Origin: Aldehydirespirator sp965116865
GTDB taxonomy: Bacteria > Actinomycetota > Acidimicrobiia > Acidimicrobiales > Aldehydirespiratoraceae
DNA: 64,000 bases
Direction of reading: 5' to 3'
Assembly (NCBI GenBank): GCA_965116865.1
Contig: OZ220727.1
Location: 2,914,001 to 2,978,000, forward strand
The notes under the pieces are model-generated. The model worked only from the letters and a program-made list of their open reading frames with translations. It was not told where the DNA came from and made no database searches. Shown one piece after another: positions 43,931 to 52,315 of the stretch (its first letter is position 1; each line of letters opens with the position of its first letter). The translations under genes were made by a program, and so were the position numbers.

Positions 43931-43967
43931 CATGCGTGCCGACGACACATCGCTGCTGAAGGGCTGA
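43900..43967 (+). repeat. 37-bp duplication of the nuoK 3' end
   Basis: GCCGACGAC...TCGCTGCTGAAGGGCTGA occurs at 43901-43930 and again at 43938-43967. The second copy is preceded by an ATG (43932), giving an 11-residue mini-ORF that repeats the nuoK tail and ends one base before nuoL. Confidence 0.9.
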
Positions 43968-43968
43968 G

Positions 43969-45846
43969 ATGCTCGAGACTGCCTGGCTCGTCTGCGCGTT
44001 CCCGCTGGCCGGTTTCGCGGTGCTGCTGGTGCTGGGCCGCCGCCTCGGCGAGCCTCTGGCCGGCTGGTTGGCGACGGCGGCGATGGTCGGATCCTTCGTG
44101 TCGTCCGTGGCCGTGTTCTTCGACCTGATGGGGCGGGACGCGGCCGAGCGCCGCTTCGTCGTCACCCTGTTCGAATGGGTCCCGGCTGGCGACTTCTCTG
44201 TCGACGCGGGCCTGTTGGTCGATCCGCTGTCGGTGACGATGGCCCTGTTCGTCACCGGCGTGGGCGCCCTCATACATCTCTACGCCATCGGCTACATGCA
44301 CGGCGACGGCGACTTCTCGAAGTTCTTCGTCTACCTCAACCTGTTCGCTTTCTCGATGCTGGTGCTGGTGCTGGGCGACAGCCTGGCCCTCACCTTCCTG
44401 GGCTGGGAGGGCGTGGGCGTGTGCTCCTACCTGCTCATCTCGTTCTGGTTCACCGACGAAGCCAACGCCGCCGCGGGCAAGAAGGCGTTCATCACCAACC
44501 GGGTCGGCGACTGGGGCTTCATGCTGGCCATGCTCTGGGCCTTCGGCGCGCTGGGATCGGTGCGCTACCTCGACTTCTTCGGCCACGCCGACTCGCTGCC
44601 GTCCACCACCGCGACCGCCATCGTGATCCTGCTCTTCGTGGGCGCGGCCGGAAAGTCGGCCCAGCTTCCCCTCTACATCTGGCTGCCCGACGCCATGGCC
44701 GGCCCCACCCCGGTGTCGGCACTCATACACGCGGCCACCATGGTCACCGCCGGCGTCTATCTGATGGTGCGGGTCAACCCGCTGATCGCCGCGGCCGAGG
44801 TCTGGGCGCCCGACGTGATCGCCTGGACGGGCGTGGCCACCGCGCTGTTCGCGGCGGGGGCAGCCATGGCCCAGAACGACATCAAGAAAGTGCTGGCCTA
44901 CTCGACGATCAGCCAGCTCGGCTACATGATGCTGGCGGTGGGGTCGGGCGCGTACGTGGCAGCAATCTTCCATATGGTCACCCACGCCTTCTTCAAGGCG
45001 CTGCTGTTCCTCGGGTCGGGCTCGGTCATCCACGCGCTCGACGGCGACCAGGACATGCGCCGCTACGGGGCGCTGCGGGCCGCCATGCCGGTCACCGCGG
45101 GCGCCTTCGTCGTCGGCTGGCTGGCTATAGCCGGGGTCCCGCCGTTCGCCGGGTTCTGGTCCAAGGACGAGATCCTGGCCTACGCCTGGGATCGCAGTCC
45201 GGCGCTGTGGGTGGCGGGGATCGTCGCCGCGGTGCTGACCGCCTTCTACATGAGCCGCTTGGTGTTCATGACCTTCTACGGCGAGGCCCGCCACGGCAGC
45301 GACGTCCACCCGCATGAGCCGTCCCCGTTGATGACCGCGCCCCTGATGGTGCTGGCCGGCGCGGCGGCGGCAGCCGGGGTGTTGAACCTGCCGTTCGCCA
45401 AGGATCTCCACTTCCTGGGGACGTGGCTGGAGCCGTCACTGTTCGGCAACGAAGCCCACCTGAGCCTCGGCGGCGGCGCCCAGTGGCTGCTGGCGCTGGT
45501 GTCGATCGCCGGAGCGGCGGCCGGGATCGCGGGCGCGGTGGCGGTGTACCTGCAGCACCGGCTGCCGGCTGAGCGTGTGGAGATGCCGGTCGCGGCACGG
45601 GCCTTCTACGCAGACGAGGCCTGGACCCGCTTCGTGGGCGGACCGGGCCGGCGGGCCTTCCAGGGTGTGGCTGACTTCGACGCCCGGGTGGTGGACGGCG
45701 CGGTGGACGGCATCGGACGCTCGGTGCGGGCCGGCGGCGCCCGGCTGCGGCGGCTGCAATCGGGTTTCGTGCGCTCCTACGCGCTGCTCGCCGCGGTCGG
45801 TGCGGCGGCGCTGCTGGTGTGGTTCCTAGCAAGGACGAGTTTCTAG
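43969..45846 (+). CDS. nuoL: NADH-quinone oxidoreductase subunit L
   Basis: 625 residues, about 16 membrane helices. Antiporter-like core motifs include 'LGWEGVGVCSYLLISFWF', AAGKSAQLPLYIWLPDAMAG PTPVSALIHAATMV (proton-path Lys and His), 'DIKKVLAYSTISQLGYMM' and 'GVPPFAGFWSKDEIL'. The C-terminal lateral helix region is present. It is the distal proton pump of complex I. The stop overlaps the nuoM GTG (TAGTG). Confidence 0.95.
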   Translation: MLETAWLVCAFPLAGFAVLLVLGRRLGEPLAGWLATAAMVGSFVSSVAVFFDLMGRDAAERRFVVTLFEWVPAGDFSVDAGLLVDPLSVTMALFVTGVGALIHLYAIGYMHGDGDFSKFFVYLNLFAFSMLVLVLGDSLALTFLGWEGVGVCSYLLISFWFTDEANAAAGKKAFITNRVGDWGFMLAMLWAFGALGSVRYLDFFGHADSLPSTTATAIVILLFVGAAGKSAQLPLYIWLPDAMAGPTPVSALIHAATMVTAGVYLMVRVNPLIAAAEVWAPDVIAWTGVATALFAAGAAMAQNDIKKVLAYSTISQLGYMMLAVGSGAYVAAIFHMVTHAFFKALLFLGSGSVIHALDGDQDMRRYGALRAAMPVTAGAFVVGWLAIAGVPPFAGFWSKDEILAYAWDRSPALWVAGIVAAVLTAFYMSRLVFMTFYGEARHGSDVHPHEPSPLMTAPLMVLAGAAAAAGVLNLPFAKDLHFLGTWLEPSLFGNEAHLSLGGGAQWLLALVSIAGAAAGIAGAVAVYLQHRLPAERVEMPVAARAFYADEAWTRFVGGPGRRAFQGVADFDARVVDGAVDGIGRSVRAGGARLRRLQSGFVRSYALLAAVGAAALLVWFLARTSF

Positions 45847-47510
45847 TGGCGGGCACGGTGTTCGCTTCCGAGGGCATCATGCACTCCGCCTCGTCCTTCC
45901 CGGCGGCGTTGACCGTGCTGGTGCTGGTCCCCGCGGTGGGGGCGCTGGTCCTGTTGGCCCTGCCCCGCACCCGTCCCGAACTCTTCAAGCTGGCCGCCCT
46001 GTCGGCCTCGACGGTGCCGGCGGCGCTGGCGGTCTGGGTCCTCGTCGAGTTCGACACGGAATCTGCGGCCAGCTTCCAGTTCTGGGACCGGTACGAGTGG
46101 ATCACGGGCTGGGGCGTCTCGTGGCAGGTGGGAGTGGACGGGCTGTCGCTGTTCTTGGTGGTGATGACCGCACTGATCTTCCCGCTGGCCGTCGTCGGGG
46201 TGGACGCCGAGCACTCGCCCAAGGCGTACTACGCCTGGATGCTGGTGCTGGAAGCGGGCTGTTTGGGCGCTTTCGTGGCCCTCGACCTGATCATGTTCTT
46301 CGTCTTCTTCGAGATCGTGCTGGTGCCCATGTACTTCCTGATCGGCGGCTGGGGCCACGGGCGGCGGGCGTACGCGGCCACCAAGTTCTTCCTGTTCACC
46401 ATGTTCGGCTCGGCTCTCATGCTGGTCGCGATCGTGGCGCTGGCGTTCCTGCACGCCTCCGGCAATGGCGGTGACGTCACCTTCGACCTGGTCGCCATCG
46501 CCGACGCCCAGGTGCTGGCGACCAACACCGCCCGCTGGCTGTTCTTGGCTTTCGCGCTCGCCTTCGCGGTGAAGGTGCCGCTGTTCCCGGTGCATACCTG
46601 GCTGCCCGACGCCCACACCAACGCGCCCACCGCGGGCTCTGTGATCCTGGCTGCGGTGATGCTGAAGCTCGGAACCTACGGCCTGGTGCGTTTCGGCCTG
46701 TTCCTGTTTCCTGAGGCCTCGATGCACTTCGCGCCGTTGGTGGTGACCCTGGGCGTGATCGGCATCATCTACGGTGCCGTCGCCGCGGCCATGCAGCGCG
46801 ACCTCAAGCGGCTGGTGGCCTACTCCTCGGTGGCCCACCTCGGGTTCATAGTGATCGGCGCCTTCGCCCTCAACACCGAGGGCCTCACCGGCAGCGTGCT
46901 GCAGATGATGAACCACGGCGTGTCCACGGGCGCGCTGTTCCTGCTGGTGGGCATGATCTACGAGCGCCGCCACACCCGCGAGATCTCCGAACTGGGCGGG
47001 TTGCAGAAGCCGGCGCCCCTGCTGGCAGCAGTGTTCCTGGTGGTGATGCTGTCGTCGGTCGGGCTGCCCGGCCTGAACGGGTTCGTGGGCGAACTGCTGG
47101 TGCTGCTGGGCGCCTTCAACGCCCACCGCTGGTGGGCGGTGGTCGCGGCCGCGGGCGTGATACTGGCCGCGGTCTACCTGCTGTGGGCCTACCAGCGCGT
47201 GTTCCACGGCCCGGTGTCCGGTGCCAACGCCGAGATGCCCGACCTGCGCTGGCGCGAGGGTTTGGTGATGGCGCCGTTCATCGCGGCCATCGTGTTCATG
47301 GGGGTGTATCCGAAGCCGGTGATCGAGCGGGTCGAGCCGGCGGTGGACGCCATCATCGCCCATGTGGAAAACCACGCGGCCGGCTTCGCCGAGCCCGTAG
47401 CCGACGTGCAGCCCTCCATCAGCCTCGAAGACCTGGCCCGCTCGACAGGCAAGGCCGACCACAGCGGCGGCGATGGTGGCGGCGGCCACAACGGAAGCGG
47501 CGGCGGATGA
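45846..47510 (+). CDS. nuoM: NADH-quinone oxidoreductase subunit M
   Basis: 554 residues from GTG overlapping the nuoL stop; ATG 45879 is an alternative. Signatures: 'VGVDGLSLFLVVMTALIFPL', FEIVLVPMYFLIGGWG, 'KVPLFPVHTWLPDAHTNAPT', 'RDLKRLVAYSSVAHLGF' and GLPGLNGFVGELLVLLGAF. The C-terminal ~40 residues are hydrophilic and end in a Gly/His-rich tail. ATGATG of the first nuoN start copy overlaps the stop. Confidence 0.95.
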   Translation: MAGTVFASEGIMHSASSFPAALTVLVLVPAVGALVLLALPRTRPELFKLAALSASTVPAALAVWVLVEFDTESAASFQFWDRYEWITGWGVSWQVGVDGLSLFLVVMTALIFPLAVVGVDAEHSPKAYYAWMLVLEAGCLGAFVALDLIMFFVFFEIVLVPMYFLIGGWGHGRRAYAATKFFLFTMFGSALMLVAIVALAFLHASGNGGDVTFDLVAIADAQVLATNTARWLFLAFALAFAVKVPLFPVHTWLPDAHTNAPTAGSVILAAVMLKLGTYGLVRFGLFLFPEASMHFAPLVVTLGVIGIIYGAVAAAMQRDLKRLVAYSSVAHLGFIVIGAFALNTEGLTGSVLQMMNHGVSTGALFLLVGMIYERRHTREISELGGLQKPAPLLAAVFLVVMLSSVGLPGLNGFVGELLVLLGAFNAHRWWAVVAAAGVILAAVYLLWAYQRVFHGPVSGANAEMPDLRWREGLVMAPFIAAIVFMGVYPKPVIERVEPAVDAIIAHVENHAAGFAEPVADVQPSISLEDLARSTGKADHSGGDGGGGHNGSGGG

Positions 47511-47648
47511 TGGGCGCGGTGCTGGCCCAGCTCCCGCCGACGCCTCCGGCGGCACCCCCCACATGCACGGACGGCGGATGATGGGCGCGGTTCTGGCCCA
47601 GCTCCCGCCGACGCCTCCGGCGGCACCCCCCACATGCACGGACGGCGG
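47507..47648 (+). repeat. Two tandem 71-bp copies of the nuoN start region, each a coupled mini-ORF
   Basis: ATGATGGGCGCGGT begins at 47507, 47578 and 47649. In the first two copies it opens a 24-codon frame (MMGAVLAQLPPTPPAAPPTC...) that ends in TGA overlapping the next ATGATG. The third copy continues into nuoN. The nuoN start, including its first eight codons, has thus been duplicated twice. Confidence 0.93.
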
Positions 47649-49157
47649 ATGATGGGCGCGGTTCTGGCCCAGCTCCCGGTGTGGACGCCTCCCGTCGACT
47701 GGACGGGGCTGCTGCCGGTGCTGCTGCCCGCGGCGGGGGCGCTGGTGCTGCTGATGGTGCGCTCGCTGACGTCGAGTCGGCTGCTGCCGGAGGTGCTGGA
47801 CGCGGCTTGGACGTTCGCGGTGGCGACAGCCGGCTTCGTCTCGGCGGTGGTTCTGTGGCAGCGCGACTCCGAGGTCGAAGCCTTCGGCGGCCAGCTGGTG
47901 ATGGACCGTGTGGCGCTGTTCGTGACCGCGGTCGTGCTGGGATCGGTGGCGCTGGTCGCCCCGACCCTGCCCCGCTATTGCCGGCGTGTCGGGGTGGCCG
48001 GCGCGGAACTCGGCGTGCTGATGCTCCTGGCCGCGTCCGGAGCGGTGGTCATGGCCGGGGCCGCCGACCTCATCGTGATGTTCCTGGGGCTGGAGACCAT
48101 GTCCATCGCGGCCTATGTGATGGCCGCGCTCAACCAGCGCCGTCTCGAGTCGCTGGAGGCCGGCCTCAAGTACTTCGTGCTGGGCTCATTCTCCACAGCG
48201 TTCCTGCTGTTCGGCATCGCCTTGGTCTACGGGGCGACCGGCACGACCAGCCTGGACGGGATCGCCGGCTATCTCGACACCTACATCGTGCTGCGCGACG
48301 GGATGCTCCTAGCCGGTGCGGCCATGCTGCTGGTGGGTCTGGGCTTCAAGGTGGCCGCGGCCCCGTTCCACGCATGGGCGCCCGACGTGTACGCGGGATC
48401 GCCCACCCCAGTGACCGCCTTCATGGCGTCGGCGGTCAAGGCGGCGGGCTTCGTGGCGCTCATCCGGGTGTTCGTGGAGGCGCTCGGCATGCGGGCGGAC
48501 GACTGGCGACCGGCCGTGTTCACGCTGGCGTGCGCCACCTTGGCGGTCGGATCGGTCCTGGCCGCGGTGCAGAGCGACGCCAAGCGGATTCTGGCCTACT
48601 CGTCGGTCTCGCACGCAGGTTTCATCCTGGTCGGAGTTCAGGCCGGCTCCGATTCGGGCGTCGCCGCGGTGCTCTTCTATCTGGCCGCCTACGCAGTGAT
48701 CGCGGTGGGCAGCTTCACGGTCGTGGCGGTGCTGTCGGGCCACCGTGACGACCGCAACGGCCTGGACACACTGGCCGGCCTGGGCGCCCGGCGGCCTGCC
48801 TTGGCGCTGGCGCTGACGATTCTGTTGCTGGCCCAGGCCGGCGTGCCGTTCACGTCGGGCTTCGTGGCCAAGTTCTCGGTCATCGCCGCCGCGGTCGAGG
48901 CCCGTGCGTACTGGCTGGCGGTGGTAGCCATGGTGAGCGCGGTGGTAGCCGCCTTCGCCTACCTGCGGGTGGTGGTGGCCATGCACTTCGGCGGCTCCGG
49001 CGATTCGGCGGACGGAGCCGACACCCCGGAGGCGTCCAAGCCCGATCTCGGTCTCGGCACTGGAGCGGTGGTGGTGGTGGCCGTCCTGTTCACCGTCGCA
49101 GCAGGAATAGCCCCCGGCGTTCTGGAGTCCTTGTCCAGCACCGCCGCCGGCCCTTGA
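47649..49157 (+). CDS. nuoN: NADH-quinone oxidoreductase subunit N
   Basis: 502 residues from ATG 47649 (or 47652). About 14 membrane helices with the antiporter-like motifs 'FLGLETMSIAAYVMAALNQR', LKYFVLGSFSTAFLLFGIAL, 'KVAAAPFHAWAPDVYAGSPT', 'DAKRILAYSSVSHAGFIL' and 'AGVPFTSGFVAKFSVIAAA'. It is the last gene of the respiratory block. Confidence 0.95.
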   Translation: MMGAVLAQLPVWTPPVDWTGLLPVLLPAAGALVLLMVRSLTSSRLLPEVLDAAWTFAVATAGFVSAVVLWQRDSEVEAFGGQLVMDRVALFVTAVVLGSVALVAPTLPRYCRRVGVAGAELGVLMLLAASGAVVMAGAADLIVMFLGLETMSIAAYVMAALNQRRLESLEAGLKYFVLGSFSTAFLLFGIALVYGATGTTSLDGIAGYLDTYIVLRDGMLLAGAAMLLVGLGFKVAAAPFHAWAPDVYAGSPTPVTAFMASAVKAAGFVALIRVFVEALGMRADDWRPAVFTLACATLAVGSVLAAVQSDAKRILAYSSVSHAGFILVGVQAGSDSGVAAVLFYLAAYAVIAVGSFTVVAVLSGHRDDRNGLDTLAGLGARRPALALALTILLLAQAGVPFTSGFVAKFSVIAAAVEARAYWLAVVAMVSAVVAAFAYLRVVVAMHFGGSGDSADGADTPEASKPDLGLGTGAVVVVAVLFTVAAGIAPGVLESLSSTAAGP

Positions 49158-49205
49158 ACGTCCGCGACTGCCGTGGCATGATATAATAATATGATGCCAA
49201 ACTAG

Positions 49206-49265
49206 CGGAGGCGCGGCTTATCAGCCGGAGGCGCGGCTTATCAGCCGGAGGCGCGGCTTATCAGC
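49206..49265 (+). repeat. 20-bp tandem repeat, three perfect copies
   Basis: CGGAGGCGCGGCTTATCAGC occurs three times head to tail from 49206. Confidence 0.95.
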
Positions 49266-49342
49266 GCAGGCCCGCGAGCCGGCCAGGCATGAGGATCTGA
49301 TCCTGTCTGCCTTCGGGGCGCAGCCTGAGTCCTGAGGATCCA

Positions 49343-49447
49343 GTGCCAGCCGCGAGAACTCGACGACGGTTCGATGCCGCGGCAGCCGAGCTCGGCCTCG
49401 ACGTTGATGTGCGTCGCTTTCCTCCGCCTATTCGCTCGGCTTCTTAG
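49343..49447 (+). pseudogene. N-terminal fragment of a YbaK/ProX-like aminoacyl-tRNA deacylase
   Basis: A 34-codon frame from GTG reads ARTRRRFDAAAAELGLDVDV then RRFPPPIRSAS before TAG. This is the usual first helix and strand of YbaK-domain proteins ('AAAELGLDVEVVRFPEGTRTA'), cut off exactly where the conserved 'A..VGC' part should begin. The rest of the gene is not found downstream. Confidence 0.4.
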
Positions 49448-49600
49448 GCTCGATCGAGCCCTTCCGGCCTGCTGTCAGGCTGAGACGGCCGCTCGCAAAC
49501 CGGCGGCGGCTTCCAGTGCGGCGATACGTTCGTCCTGCTGTACCGCGGCGGCAGCGGCTTCGCTGCGGAAAGACTCGACGCTGTTCGGTCCGGCAATCGT

Positions 49601-51166
49601 TCAGGACGGTGTGAGCCAGTCGGAAGTGGCGCGCATGCATCCCCAAGAGTTGAGCACGCAGGCCGGGTCGGCTGCCAGTACCCGGAATCGGTCGTTGCCG
49701 AAGTGGTCCTTGCTCCCGAATTTGATCAGAGAGCCGAAGTCGGTCTCGTAATCGGTGGCGGCCAAGGACTCCGTCAGAGCATCCTGCGTGACCGGGCCGT
49801 TGATTCGGGAGACCGCTCCGAAGAACACGTCGAGGTAGTCGCAGACGGATGTGAGAGTGTTCCACGCGGCGGTATGGAACCGGTGCGAGAACCTCCCGCC
49901 CTGCGGGCTGGTGTTGCGAAGGGTGAGGCACCCTCGGTCCATTTCGGGGATGGCGTCGCCGGCGGCTCGGTTGGCGCTGACCTGGAGGAGGTTGGCGGCC
50001 TGGGCGCGCGGGGCGTCGGTAAGCACCCGCGAAGCGGGCTGGGAATCATTGATTATCCACTTCGGATACCAAGACTGCAGTTCGGCTGCCCGCATGAGGC
50101 GGCGGACGTCCGCCCATCCCCCGCCTGCGATGACGATGGTCACGCCCGCCTCGCGGAACTTCGCGACGCTGTCCAAGAACTGCTGCTCGATGCTTTCCAA
50201 CAGTTGTGCCTGCTCAGCGGGAAGCTGCTGCCGGTAGCTCAGGGCGGCCTGCCGTTCGGTTTCGGAGAGACCGTCTTCTAGCAGTTGTGCCTGCTTCTCG
50301 ATCGCCAGGATGGCTGTATCTCGGAACTCAGGCGGGGCCGAGGCCCACTCTGCGATAGTCAGGCCGGACTGCTCGATGGCGAAGCGGGCCGTCCACTCCC
50401 CCAGATTCAGTATGCCGACACGGTCGTTGAGCGTGAGTTCGCCTGCCTGTAGGGCAATGTCGACTGCCGCGGCCATCAGGTACGTCTCGGAACCCTGATC
50501 CGCGAACAACCGTCCGTCCGCCGCGGCGAACCTGGCGTTGGGCTTCGTGGTTTGGATCCCCATCGTCGGGACGCCGGCGTCGAGAGTGACGCACTCGAGA
50601 ATCGCTTCGTTGATGCTGAGGCTCAGCACGGCCAGCGGCTGCTCCTGCGACAGTTCCGTGCAGATTTGCTCGGATGATGCATCCGGGTATCGCAGGCTCC
50701 AGAGATGGGCGGTGAACTCGACGCAGCGGCCGTTGATTCCGCCGGTGGCGTTCAACTCGGTCACGTAGGCGTCGATCACGATGCTTGGGTCGTCCAAGAC
50801 GATGGACTCGAGGCCGATTGCTTCAAGTTCTTCCAGATCGGCGCCCACATAGGCGATTTCCAGGGATTCCCCGCCGGCGCCTGCGGGCAGCTCGCAGGGG
50901 TTGCCTTCTTCGGTTGGCGGGTTCCCGCCAACCGCCGCTACACCGGTGCCGGTCCTGGTCGAAGGGCCGTCGCCGGTCGGGACGTCTTCATCTGCTACGG
51001 CGCCGGATTCGTTCGTCGGCACCTCGCCGACGACGCCGGAGGGGCCTGTGCTGCCGCCCCCGCAGGCGGCGGCAGTCAGGCACAGCGTGGCGAGGGCAAC
51101 GGTCAGCGGTGCGGTGGGCGGGAGCGAGCGGCGATCTCCAGGACTGCGGCGGCGTTGGTGTCGCAT
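49601..51166 (-). CDS. Lipoprotein, branched-chain amino-acid-type periplasmic binding protein
   Basis: 521 residues from ATG 51166. A lipoprotein signal (PLTVALATLCLTAAACGGGS, lipobox Cys ~residue 36) is followed by an acidic linker and a type I periplasmic-binding fold: LEIAYVGADLEELEAIGLES, 'YVTELNATGGINGRCVEF', 'ICTELSQEQPLAVLSLS', and 'VTIVIAGGGWADVRRLMRAA'. Ligand is unknown. No permease or ATPase genes lie beside it, so it may act as an orphan sensor or be served by a distant transporter. Confidence 0.75.
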   Translation of the reverse strand: MRHQRRRSPGDRRSLPPTAPLTVALATLCLTAAACGGGSTGPSGVVGEVPTNESGAVADEDVPTGDGPSTRTGTGVAAVGGNPPTEEGNPCELPAGAGGESLEIAYVGADLEELEAIGLESIVLDDPSIVIDAYVTELNATGGINGRCVEFTAHLWSLRYPDASSEQICTELSQEQPLAVLSLSINEAILECVTLDAGVPTMGIQTTKPNARFAAADGRLFADQGSETYLMAAAVDIALQAGELTLNDRVGILNLGEWTARFAIEQSGLTIAEWASAPPEFRDTAILAIEKQAQLLEDGLSETERQAALSYRQQLPAEQAQLLESIEQQFLDSVAKFREAGVTIVIAGGGWADVRRLMRAAELQSWYPKWIINDSQPASRVLTDAPRAQAANLLQVSANRAAGDAIPEMDRGCLTLRNTSPQGGRFSHRFHTAAWNTLTSVCDYLDVFFGAVSRINGPVTQDALTESLAATDYETDFGSLIKFGSKDHFGNDRFRVLAADPACVLNSWGCMRATSDWLTPS

Positions 51167-51564
51167 GATGAACCGTCTGCGCCCAGTTCGTCCGCTATCC
51201 GGTGGTCTCGCTGTACCAGAGAACCGGGTTGGCGCCCAACCGTTCCCTGGCGGCTGCAACTGGGTTCTTGCCGTGGACTTCGGCTGCCGCCTCCGTCTGT
51301 GCGAGCCTCGCTTCGGTGAAGTTGAACCGCTCGACGATCAGCGGATCGCCTCGAACGACCCCTGGCTGCCGGTGGCGATTCACACGTCCATGCGTTCGTT
51401 GCGTTCGTCGTCGCGTTCGTCGCGTTCGTCCCTCACTCATCACCCTAACCCTACACCAAGCTGGGATGGCCGTGCAATCGAGCCTGTCGTAGCAGTAGCC
51501 GCCGGGGGGTTCGGTGCCTGTCGCGGCCCCGGACTGCGCCGCGGATCCGTACGCTGGGGGTCCA
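51167..51564. other. Gap with 9-bp microrepeats and a doubtful 82-codon minus-strand frame
   Basis: The minus-strand frame 51443-51195 reads PLIVERFNFTEARLAQTEAA then AARERLGANPVLWYSETTG, which looks protein-like but matches no family I know; its first 20 codons are Arg/Thr repeats from GCGTTCGTC microrepeats at ~51391-51428. It may be the C-terminal remnant of a lost gene. Confidence 0.35.
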
Positions 51565-51951
51565 ATGAGCCTGTACAGCGTCCAGAAGTTCCTCTATGAG
51601 GTCAACCGCAACCCCGAGCTGCGTGCGGCCTATCTCGCCGATCGGCGCGAGGCGCTCGAGCGGTACGACCTCGACGAGGGGGAAGTGGAGGCTCTCGTGG
51701 CGCCGGACATCGGACTGCTCTATGTCCTGGGAGTCAACGGGCAGATCCTGATGCACTTCGCCGCCCTGCATCGGATCGAGTGGGCCGACTACCTTCAGCG
51801 GATGCGCGACGGCGTCTCCGAGCACGGACCGGTGCGGGCCGGGGTGTACGCCATGAGCGGATACGAGGGCGTCGCCGCGCACTCGGCGGCTCTCGGCCAA
51901 CGGCGCCCGGCTGCCGACGGTCACGCCGGCCCGGGGCCTCGAGCCGGCTGA
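51565..51951 (+). CDS. LigA-like small subunit of an extradiol ring-cleavage dioxygenase
   Basis: 128 residues from ATG with GGGGG upstream. The LigA domain is clear: MSLYSVQKFLYEVNRNPELR, RYDLDEGEVEALVAPDIGLL and 'GQILMHFAALHRIEWADYL'. LigA subunits cap the active site of protocatechuate 4,5-dioxygenase-type enzymes. The catalytic LigB-like gene is convergent at 52316-53176 rather than in the same operon. The stop codon is inside the first unit of a 71-bp repeat. Confidence 0.85.
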   Translation: MSLYSVQKFLYEVNRNPELRAAYLADRREALERYDLDEGEVEALVAPDIGLLYVLGVNGQILMHFAALHRIEWADYLQRMRDGVSEHGPVRAGVYAMSGYEGVAAHSAALGQRRPAADGHAGPGPRAG

Positions 51952-52262
51952 CGCTCTTCGGGCGAGGCCCGAACAGAGGGAGCGTCGCTGCTGTCGCCGA
52001 CATGACCGGCGGCGACGGCTGACGCTCTTCGGGCGAGGCCCGAACAGAGGGAGCGTCGCTGCTGTCGCCGACATGACCGGCGGCGACGGCTGACGCTCTT
52101 CGGGCGAGGCCCGAACAGAGGGAGCGTCGCTGCTGTCGCCGACATGACCGGCGGCGACGGCTGACGCTCTTCGGGCGAGGCCCGAACAGAGGGAGCGTCG
52201 CTGCTGTCGCCGACATGACCGGCGGCGACGGCTGACGCTCTTCGGGCGAGATCCGAACAGAG
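51946..52262 (+). repeat. 71-bp hairpin repeat, four full copies plus a partial
   Basis: Units start at 51946, 52017, 52088 and 52159, with a partial from 52230. Each contains a perfect stem TTCGGGC-GAG-GCCCGAA that extends to outer arms CGCTC/GAGCG with an internal bulge. Copies 1-4 are identical or nearly so. The array lies between the convergent LigA and LigB genes and could terminate transcription from both sides. Confidence 0.95.
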
Positions 52263-52315
52263 GGCTTCGGCCCGGGGCCTGGGGCCGCCGCGGAAGATGC
52301 GGCGGCTGGAGCGCG

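Larger units (their letters stand above)
49158..49600. other. Gap after nuoN: AT-rich promoter-like patch, 20-bp repeats, gene remnant
   Basis: An unusually AT-rich patch (TGATATAATAATATGATG, 49178-49195) sits in otherwise GC-rich DNA and holds a TATAAT. I cannot find a well-spaced -35. It is followed by the 20-bp repeats and the YbaK-like fragment listed separately. From 49448 to 49600 I see no supported gene and no clear terminator for the nuo operon. Confidence 0.45.

Noticed and set aside
42577..45411. 944-codon minus-strand frame across nuoI-nuoL
   Set aside because: It is antisense to four well-identified nuo genes, and its His/Glu-rich low-complexity content is typical of GC-rich shadows.
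51946..52262. 71-bp array as an integron attC or CRISPR array
   Set aside because: Copies are identical over their full length with no variable cassettes or spacers, and no integrase gene is nearby.
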